Below are positions 56,775 to 64,000 of a stretch of 64,000 nt of DNA, piece by piece (the stretch's first letter is position 1; each line of letters opens with the position of its first letter). This stretch comes from Deltaproteobacteria bacterium (GTDB lineage: Bacteria > Myxococcota > Kuafuiibacteriia > Kuafuiibacteriales > Kuafuiibacteriaceae). The position numbers were made by a program, and so were the translations under genes. The notes below the pieces were generated by a model. It was given only the letters and a program-made list of their open reading frames with translations, searched no databases and had not been told where the DNA came from. The stretch spans positions 1 through 64,000 of the forward strand of contig WYAZ01000139.1 of the NCBI GenBank assembly GCA_011526105.1, given 5' to 3'.

Positions 56775-59756
56775 CTACAGACACTCGACCGCATACTCCG
56801 CATCGATCTGCGCACCCGGCTCGGGCGTGGCGAAGGGCGTGAAGTTGATCGAGTTGGTGGCGTAGTCGTAGGTCCAGTTGATGGTGCCTTGAGGAGAGGT
56901 CGCTGGGATCTCTTGCCCATCGACGACCACCCGCAAGGTGGAGATCACCGGCTGGTTCTGGAGGAAGAAGCGGGACTTGAAGCCGAAGGCGCTGGTGGAG
57001 AGGTCTTCGAGCGAGCGCGACCAGTCCGAGGAGCAGATCGACTGGAACACGCCGCCGGTCCGCTGGGCCACCTGCGTGTAGCGGATGCCGTCGTCGGCGC
57101 TGCCGCCGGGGCCGTTGCAGCCGCCGGGGGAGTCGCCCACGATCGAGCTGGCGGTGAACAGGTTGGTGTTTCTGAAGCCTTTGATGCTCAAGAAGAAGTT
57201 GATGTAGAAGTCGACGTTGTTCGGCGACTGATCCTCTTCGTCGGACACGAAGATGAGCGACAGCACCGCATCTGCACGCAGCAGTCCGTTGTTGTGGCCA
57301 AAGACGTGGGGGGGCGAAAGCGCCTTATAGGCGGCTTCGAGCCCCTGTTCGAACGCGGACCCGTTCGTGCCCACGTTCACGTTCTGTCCGAAGACCGACT
57401 CCGGTGAAGGCTGGGTGAACGGGGTGACGATGCGCTGCTGGGTGGTGCCGCTCAGCGGAACGAGCCGGCCTTCCGGGCCGCCGCTGTCCACGTCCGTGGT
57501 GGTGACGCCCATCTGGTAGTCGATGTTCTGCGCGTCCGCAAAACGAATGAAGGCATCGAAGTTCGCCGACAAAGAGGTCTGCTCCTCGAACATCGAGCAG
57601 GAGTCGTCGATGACAAAGAGGATGTCGACCTTGGCCTCGGGCAGCTGCTCGAAGTGGTCGCGCGAGACAGCGTCGGTGTCGCCGCGGCCCTGCAGAGAGA
57701 CCACGTAGGTGACCGGCTGACCGTTGAAGGTGGCCGTGATCTCCACCGCGCCGGCATAGGAGGCGACGCTGTTGGCGGTGAAGCCGACCTCGAACTGGGT
57801 GTTGGCACCCGGCGCGAGCGTGGTGGGCAGCGTAGGCAAGTTCGCCACGCGAAACGCCGGGCTCACCGGGGTGGCCAGCTGGATGTTCGTGATCTGAGAG
57901 GGCGTGGCCCCGGTGTTGTAGATCTGGATGGTCCGATTTCGCGCGCTGCAGCCAATACCGACGACGCCGAAGTCGAGGTCGCGAGGCACGATGAGGAGCG
58001 TGGCGTCGGCGCCGGTCCCCGAGAGCGGCACGAGGTTGAAGGGGCTGGTGGGGCTCGAGATCGAGAACTCGACCTGGCCGGTGTGGCTGGCCTGAGACTC
58101 CGGCACGTAGCGCACGGTGATGGTCTGCGAGGAGCCGGCCGGAATACGCACGGAGTTCAGATCACCGTCCGGCAGCGAGAACTCGGTGCCCGAGCCGGGG
58201 AACATGCGCGCCGCGGTGAGCAGGCAGTCTGAGTCGAGCCCGGCCTGCGCGAGGTTGCGGATCTCGAAGGCGCGGAAGAGCGCGCTTCCCTGCTGCACCA
58301 CGCCGAAGCCGAGCTGCGGCGGGACCACCTCGAAGTTGCACGGGGGCAGGTTCACGCCCACGCCCTGGAGCGTCACGCGCACTTCGGGCTCGTCTTGGTC
58401 GTCGGAGCGGATGATGAGCTCAGAGGTGATGGGCCCCTCGACCGTGGGCTGAAACTCGACCGTGAGGTCGTAGAAGCCGCCGGTGGGGACCGAGAAGCCG
58501 GCGGCGCTGGCCGAAAACGCGCCCGTGGTGGCGATGTCCGCGAGCACTTCGGTCACCGAGAGGTTCTCGTAGCCGACGTTCGAGACCTGAATGGTCCGCC
58601 GCGAAGGGGCGATGAGCGAGACCTCGCCGAAGTTCAAGATCATCGGTTGAACGTCGATGTCCGGGCCGCCCCCCGAGCCCAGAAGCTCGACGTTGACGAA
58701 CTTGAGGCGCGGGATCTGGTTGTCGGTCTCGAGCGCCAGGGTGCCGCGGTCGTTGCCCAGATCGGTGGGGCAGTACGTGGCCTCCACCGCGATGGACTCA
58801 CCCTCGCGGAGGAACTGCGGCGAGCCAAAGGTCTCGAAGGAGAAGTCGGCGGAGGTGTTGGTGCCAGGGCCCCAACCCACCACGGTGATGGACTCGTTCG
58901 CGATGTTCTCGCAGGTGACCGACTGCGTGGTGCAGCTTCCGGGGTTGATGGCGCCGAAGTCGAGGCTGGCCGGCTGGCAACGGAAGCCGGACTCGACGCC
59001 GATGCCGTCGAGGGTGACCTCTTGGCTACAGGACTCGCAGGCTTTGAGCACGAAGGTTCCGCGTTCACGGGTGCCGGCGACGGTGGGAGTGAAGCCGGCG
59101 TTCAAGACGGTGGACTCGCCGGGCGCGAGCTTGAAGCGGCCGCCGACCGAGAGCGGCTTGGTGGTGGGGGAGACGGTGAAGGTGGCGGCCTCGGTGCGTC
59201 CCTGGAACTTCGTGTTTGTGCCCGGCACGAGCTCGACATCGGCCTCGAAGTCGGAGCTGTTGGTCACTGTGACCGGGACGAGCTTCGTGGTCTGAAGGAC
59301 CACATTCCCGAAGGCGACCGCGGCGGGCTCCACGGTGAGCTCCGCGGTCACGCCGGTGCCCTTGATCTCCACTTCGATGGGGTCGACGCCCGTGTCCGAA
59401 GAGACCACCCGGATGACGGCGCCTCGCGCGCCGAGCTCCAGCGGAGCGAAGGTCACGTCGATGAAGCCGGTGGCTCGCGCCTGGACGCGGAAGGGGTCCG
59501 GCACCACGATGCTGAACTCTTCATCCTTGGCCAAAGTCTCGACCGCGGAGATGGTCAGGGTGCCGGTTCCGTCGTTCACCACTTCGATCCTGCGGGTGAC
59601 CGTGGTCGCGACCTGGACATTGCCGAAATCGAGTGGATTCGGCGTGATCTCCATTTTGGGCACGAGGGTGTCGACGCTGACGTCGTCCCCGCAGCCAGCC
59701 GCGATCCCGAGCGAGAGAACCAAAGCGGCCGACCTGACCGCGAACAGATGCTTCAT
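56775..59756 (-). CDS. Lipoprotein with repeated choice-of-anchor D/HYDIN-like domains and a VWA domain
   Basis: The 993-residue protein has a lipobox (LSLGIAAGCGDD). About six Ig-like ASH/HYDIN repeats of about 110 residues fill residues 30-640, each beginning with a strand like PNPLDFGNVQVATT, PAAVAFGNVVLQT, PASLDFGAINPGS, PMILNFGEVSLI, PPQLGFGVVQQGS or PRDLDFGVVGIGC. A VWA domain follows from about 685 (VDILFVIDDSCSM, an intact DxSxS MIDAS, and FVSDEEDQS). A small beta domain ends the protein. The combination suits a surface adhesion or assembly protein. It is transcribed divergently from the 59919 operon. Confidence 0.85.
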   Translation of the reverse strand: MKHLFAVRSAALVLSLGIAAGCGDDVSVDTLVPKMEITPNPLDFGNVQVATTVTRRIEVVNDGTGTLTISAVETLAKDEEFSIVVPDPFRVQARATGFIDVTFAPLELGARGAVIRVVSSDTGVDPIEVEIKGTGVTAELTVEPAAVAFGNVVLQTTKLVPVTVTNSSDFEADVELVPGTNTKFQGRTEAATFTVSPTTKPLSVGGRFKLAPGESTVLNAGFTPTVAGTRERGTFVLKACESCSQEVTLDGIGVESGFRCQPASLDFGAINPGSCTTQSVTCENIANESITVVGWGPGTNTSADFSFETFGSPQFLREGESIAVEATYCPTDLGNDRGTLALETDNQIPRLKFVNVELLGSGGGPDIDVQPMILNFGEVSLIAPSRRTIQVSNVGYENLSVTEVLADIATTGAFSASAAGFSVPTGGFYDLTVEFQPTVEGPITSELIIRSDDQDEPEVRVTLQGVGVNLPPCNFEVVPPQLGFGVVQQGSALFRAFEIRNLAQAGLDSDCLLTAARMFPGSGTEFSLPDGDLNSVRIPAGSSQTITVRYVPESQASHTGQVEFSISSPTSPFNLVPLSGTGADATLLIVPRDLDFGVVGIGCSARNRTIQIYNTGATPSQITNIQLATPVSPAFRVANLPTLPTTLAPGANTQFEVGFTANSVASYAGAVEITATFNGQPVTYVVSLQGRGDTDAVSRDHFEQLPEAKVDILFVIDDSCSMFEEQTSLSANFDAFIRFADAQNIDYQMGVTTTDVDSGGPEGRLVPLSGTTQQRIVTPFTQPSPESVFGQNVNVGTNGSAFEQGLEAAYKALSPPHVFGHNNGLLRADAVLSLIFVSDEEDQSPNNVDFYINFFLSIKGFRNTNLFTASSIVGDSPGGCNGPGGSADDGIRYTQVAQRTGGVFQSICSSDWSRSLEDLSTSAFGFKSRFFLQNQPVISTLRVVVDGQEIPATSPQGTINWTYDYATNSINFTPFATPEPGAQIDAEYAVECL

Positions 59757-59918
59757 TCGTTTTACCCCAAGTCCTGTGGCGGCGAGGGCTCCCCTCGGCC
59801 GAAGACCGCGGGAGCATGAGGGCGGGGAACCAGGTGGTCAAGCGTGTGTGACCTTGCCAGACCTCCTACGTTATCTGACCGATACCTACATACCGGAGTC
59901 CCCCGCACCCTGAGGAGA

Positions 59919-60710
59919 ATGCGGACCCGAGCGGCCTCAGGACGGCTGGTGGCGGACACCGTCCGGGTCACGAGACTCCCCGAGGAGACTCGCGACGCGA
60001 TGTGGACGCTCTTCGCCCGGTTCTACGAGGGCACCAGCCGCTCGGTCTTCGAGCGAGACCTCGCGGCCAAGGATCACGTCATCTTGCTCCGCGATGATGG
60101 CGACCGATCTCTGCGCGGCTTCTCGACGGTGCAGACCTACCGGCGGAGCCTCGGCGGGCGGCCTTTCGTCGCGGTCTTCTCCGGCGACACCGTGATCGAG
60201 CAAGCCTACTGGGGCCAGTCGGCGCTTCAGATCGCTTTCTACCGCTACCTCTTGAAGGCCAAGCTCCGGGCGCTGTCGGTGCCGGTCTATTGGTTCCTGA
60301 TCTCGAAGGGCTACCGCACGTACCTGTTGCTCTCGCGCAACTTCCCCACCTACTGGCCGCGCCACGAGGAGGCGACCCCTCCCTGGGAGCAGTCGCTCAT
60401 CGAGTTTCTCGCCACCGACAAGTTCGGCGAGGCCTATCAGCCCGAGCTCGGTGTCCTGCGGTTCACGCAGCCCGAGGGTCATCTCCGGTCCGAGGTGGCG
60501 CCGCTGGCGCCCGAGGTGCTCGCGCAGCCCGACGTGCGCTTCTTCGCCGACCGAAATCCTGGCCACGCGCTCGGGGAGGAGCTCTGCTGCCTCGGCTGTG
60601 TGGACTACACCCTCGCCGCGAGCTTCTTCTACAAACACATTAGGCGAGGCATAGAGCGTCAGCTGATGCGCGTGAGGCGACGGTGGGCATCCGCGAGCGC
60701 CTCTTCCTGA
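59919..60710 (+). CDS. GNAT-like hypothetical protein, first gene of GH3/Rieske operon
   Basis: From the ATG at 59919 the product has 263 residues; GTG at 59949, with AGGA at better spacing, is an alternative. The sequence suggests a GNAT-like fold: VTRLPEETRDAMWTLFARFYEGTSRSVFERDLAAKDHVILLRDDGDRSLRGFSTVQTY, then FVAVFSGDTVIEQAYWGQSALQIAFYRYLLKAK and VYWFLISKGYRTYLLL. No acetyl-CoA loop is certain. Its stop overlaps the GTG start of the GH3 gene by 28 bp. It may supply or transfer an acyl group for the GH3-type enzyme. Confidence 0.55.
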   Translation: MRTRAASGRLVADTVRVTRLPEETRDAMWTLFARFYEGTSRSVFERDLAAKDHVILLRDDGDRSLRGFSTVQTYRRSLGGRPFVAVFSGDTVIEQAYWGQSALQIAFYRYLLKAKLRALSVPVYWFLISKGYRTYLLLSRNFPTYWPRHEEATPPWEQSLIEFLATDKFGEAYQPELGVLRFTQPEGHLRSEVAPLAPEVLAQPDVRFFADRNPGHALGEELCCLGCVDYTLAASFFYKHIRRGIERQLMRVRRRWASASASS

Positions 60711-62250
60711 GCGCACTCTCCGCCGGTTATGCGGCGAGTTTGACCCCGGCCCATCGGCGCTTCACCTGGGGCGCACGTTGGCCGATGCGCGCCCAGAGCT
60801 GCCACCTCCGCGCGCTGCTCGAGAAGAACGCGGATACCGAGTTCGGGCGCCGTCACCACTTCGCACAGATCGCCGACGTTGCGAGCTACCAAGAACGGGT
60901 GCCGCTCTCCACCTACGAGGACTACGAGTCGGACATTCGGCGCATCGCGGATGGAGCGCAGGCCGTGCTCACGAAGGAGCCGGCGCTGATGCTCGAGAAG
61001 ACGAGCGGCTCCACCAAAGGGCCCAAGCTCATCCCGTACACGAGGAGCTTGCTCTCGGACTTCTCGAGCTTCACCGACCCCTGGCTCTACGATCTGTTTC
61101 GGCATCGCCCGCGTCTCATCGGCACCACCAGCTACTGGTCGGTCTCCCCCGCGGGTCGCGCGCGCGAGACCACCTCGGGTGGGCTCCCGATCGGCTTCCT
61201 CGACGACACCGAGTACTTCGGGCCGCTGTCGAGGTTCGTGCTCTCTCGTCTCATGTCGGTCTCGGGGGACGTCGCGAGGCTCGACTTCGAGGCCTGGCGC
61301 TTCGAGACCGCACGGCGGCTCCTCGAGGACGAGCGGCTCGGCTTCATCTCGGTGTGGAACCCAAGCTTTCTCTCGTTGCTCCTCGACTACATCGAAGCCG
61401 AACGAGAGCGACTCTTCGGTGCGCTGAGCACTCCGCGGCGCCGGGTGGCCGAACGCAGTCTTCGGGGCGCGCGGCTCCAGGTCTCCACGCTGTGGCCCCG
61501 CCTCTGTTTGGTCTCGGCCTGGGCGGATGGAGAAGCGGGGCGAGCTTTGGAGTCGCTGAAGGCGCGCCTGCCCGGCGTCGAGATTCAAGCCAAGGGTCTG
61601 CTGGCGACGGAAGGGGCGGTGTCTTTTCCGCTCCTCGGCCGCTCCGAAGGCGCGGTCATCCCGGCCTCGGGCCCGTTTCTCGAGTTCATCGATCTCGAGG
61701 ACGAATCCAGGCGGCCTCGGCTCGTGCACGAACTCGAAGCCGGCGCTCGTTACAGCCCGGTGCTGACCACCGGCGGGGGACTCTATCGGTATCGCTTGAT
61801 GGACGTGCTCGAGTGCACGGGTCATCACTCGGGCCTTCCGCTCGTACGTCTTGTCGGTCGGCTCGATCAGGTCAGTGATCTCGTGGGTGAGAAGGTCTCG
61901 GCGGGCGAAGTCGAGGCCGCGCTCGAGGAGGTCCGTCTTCAGCTGTCGGTGTCCCCGCGATTTGCCTTGCTCGCGCCGGTCGACGCCTCGCCGGGGCGCT
62001 ACGAGCTCTATCTCGAAGGGGTCGACGAGCGTGCGGTCGAGATCGCGGCCGAGATCGAGGCCCGGCTGCTGGCCGGTCACCACTATCGTTATGCCCGAGA
62101 CCTAGGCCAACTGGGCTCGGTGCGGGCGGTGGTGGTCGAGAACGGGACCCAGCGTTACCTCGAGCGGCTCGCGGCCGATGGGGTGAGACTCGGGAACATC
62201 AAACCTTCGGTTCTCGATCGGCGCACGATCTGGCACGAGGTGTTTTCGTC

Positions 62251-62254
<4 letters not shown>
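60683..62254 (+). CDS. GH3 auxin-responsive-promoter family adenylase (acyl amido synthetase-like)
   Basis: The 523-residue protein starts at a GTG. It has the GH3 pattern: NADTEFGRRHHFAQIADVASYQERVPLSTYEDY, MLEKTSGSTKGPKLIPYTRSLL (P-loop-like ATP motif), SYWSVSP, GLLATEGAVSFPL (the motif with YxSE equivalents) and YRYRLMDVLECTGHHSGLPLVRLVGRLDQVSDLVGEKVSAGEVEAAL (hinge and C-terminal domain). Plant GH3 enzymes join amino acids to jasmonate or auxin via an acyl-adenylate; bacterial members have unknown acids. It is flanked by a GNAT-like protein and a Rieske oxygenase in one overlapping operon. Confidence 0.85.
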
Positions 62255-63297
<1,043 letters not shown>

Positions 63298-63340
63298 CGG
63301 AAACGGAGCCAAGGGCCGACAGGGGCGTTATACTCCTCGC

Positions 63341-64000
63341 GTGTTTCCGCGACTCCACTCGGGCCTCCTCTTCCTCCTCATCGCCGCGGGCTGCAGCTGC
63401 GAGGAAGAGGTGCCGCCGGCGAACGGCTTACCGATCGGATCCGTCTGCGACGCGAATGCGGTCTGCCAGGCCGAACTGACGTGCCGCGACCAGCGATGCT
63501 CCGAGACCTGCGTCCCCGAGACCACCGCGTGCGCTCTGGAGTGCTGCGCCAGCACCGAGCTGTGTACGGACGGGGCCTGCGCGCCCGAGGCCTCTTGCAC
63601 GGGCGCCCGAGTGGTCTGCGCCAGTGCGTGTTGCGCGGCGGGCCAGGCGTGTGTCGGCGAGGTCTGCTGCGGCGCCGCCGCCACCTGCGGGCAGACGTGC
63701 TGCGGCGCCAATGAGATCTGTGAGCTCGGGCAGTGCAAGAGAGATTGCGGGGCGGGTATGCTCGGCTGCGGGACACAACAGGTCTGCTGCGCGGGCACCG
63801 AGCTCTGCCACGGTGGACAGTGTGTCACTCCGGGCCGACCATGCGGCGGCGGGAGCTGCGCGACACGCTTCGAGGAGACCGGCTGCGAGGCGGATGAGTA
63901 CTGTGATCCCGCGGTCGGCTTCTGCTTGAAGGGGGACGTCAATCAGGATTGCGTCTACGTCCCGCCGTCCGGCGTCTTCCAGCCCGTCCCGCTCTTCACC
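63341..64000 (+). CDS. Cysteine-rich lipoprotein, N-terminal part
   Basis: From the GTG at 63341 the frame is open for 220 codons to the window end with no stop. The signal peptide and lipobox are FLLIAAGCSC (Cys at about residue 17). The mature part has many short repeats built on CC and CxxxC: ECCASTELCTDGAC, ACCAAGQACVGEVCCG, TCCGANEICELGQC, QVCCAGTELCHGGQC. This is the pattern of disulphide-rich, exported lipoproteins typical of Myxococcota. It follows the Rieske gene by 43 bp but is probably a separate unit. The C-terminus is beyond the window. Confidence 0.7.
   Translation, partial: MFPRLHSGLLFLLIAAGCSCEEEVPPANGLPIGSVCDANAVCQAELTCRDQRCSETCVPETTACALECCASTELCTDGACAPEASCTGARVVCASACCAAGQACVGEVCCGAAATCGQTCCGANEICELGQCKRDCGAGMLGCGTQQVCCAGTELCHGGQCVTPGRPCGGGSCATRFEETGCEADEYCDPAVGFCLKGDVNQDCVYVPPSGVFQPVPLFT

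Noticed and set aside
58395-59819. 474-codon plus-strand frame opposite the HYDIN/VWA gene
   Set aside because: It is an antisense shadow of repeated beta-domain coding sequence; the product is a run of Arg/Gly/Asp/Val without folding pattern.
60659-62083. 474-codon minus-strand frame opposite the GH3 gene
   Set aside because: The plus-strand GH3 motifs are unambiguous and the antisense product is Arg/Glu-rich without known features.

Overview
The window looks like a chromosomal segment of a high-GC, predatory- or social-type deltaproteobacterium, most likely Myxococcota. This is inferred from content: many lipoproteins of unknown function, a Ser/Thr protein kinase, a PilY1-like adhesin, an HYDIN/ASH-repeat plus VWA lipoprotein, paired Hsp70 homologues, GH3-type adenylases and frequent GTG/TTG starts. 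No rRNA or marker gene is present to fix the taxon.

Positions 1 to about 10.49 kb form an accessory region. It opens with the end of an IS66-family insertion sequence. Next comes a tight minus-strand cassette of a GIY-YIG-like nuclease, a 50-residue protein and a HEPN-domain protein, then an AbiJ-like abortive-infection gene. Two coiled-coil genes of unknown function and an HTH protein with a near-consensus promoter follow. An intergenic stretch of iteron-like repeats with a large dyad precedes a plus-strand operon of small protein, AAA (RepA-like) ATPase, excisionase and tyrosine integrase. The integrase stops 21 bp short of the 3' end of a tRNA-Asp(GTC) gene, so this is an integrative element (or a stack of them) at a tRNA gene. 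A 23-bp copy of the integrase 3' end at 632-654 hints at an older, related insertion.

From 10.5 to 36 kb the content is housekeeping and envelope: a DUF2760/Hsp70/Hsp70 operon, two small unknown genes, an orphan antitoxin-like gene, a polyphosphate:AMP phosphotransferase, a prolyl oligopeptidase lipoprotein, tRNA-Val(TAC), a Ser/Thr kinase, a PilY1-like protein, Lon, a PEGA-domain protein with a Wzz-like chain-length protein, a class IV aminotransferase, and a FIST sensor protein translationally coupled to a degenerate histidine kinase.

From 36 to 53 kb lie a glutamyl-Q tRNA(Asp) synthetase-like gene, an esterase whose sequence blocks are in permuted order, a TPR protein, a PqqD-like protein, and a secreted GH13-like protein that has lost catalytic residues. 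A plus-strand cluster of two methyltransferases and three large polytopic membrane proteins follows, probably for surface glycan or lipid-linked sugar work. It ends at a perfect 29-bp inverted repeat facing a convergent MaoC/ABC-2 permease/ABC-2 permease operon.

From 53 to 64 kb are two tandem Hsp20 genes, a SUFU-domain protein, a membrane protein, the HYDIN/VWA lipoprotein, an overlapping operon of a GNAT-like protein, a GH3-family adenylase and a Rieske oxygenase, and the start of a cysteine-rich lipoprotein cut by the window end.
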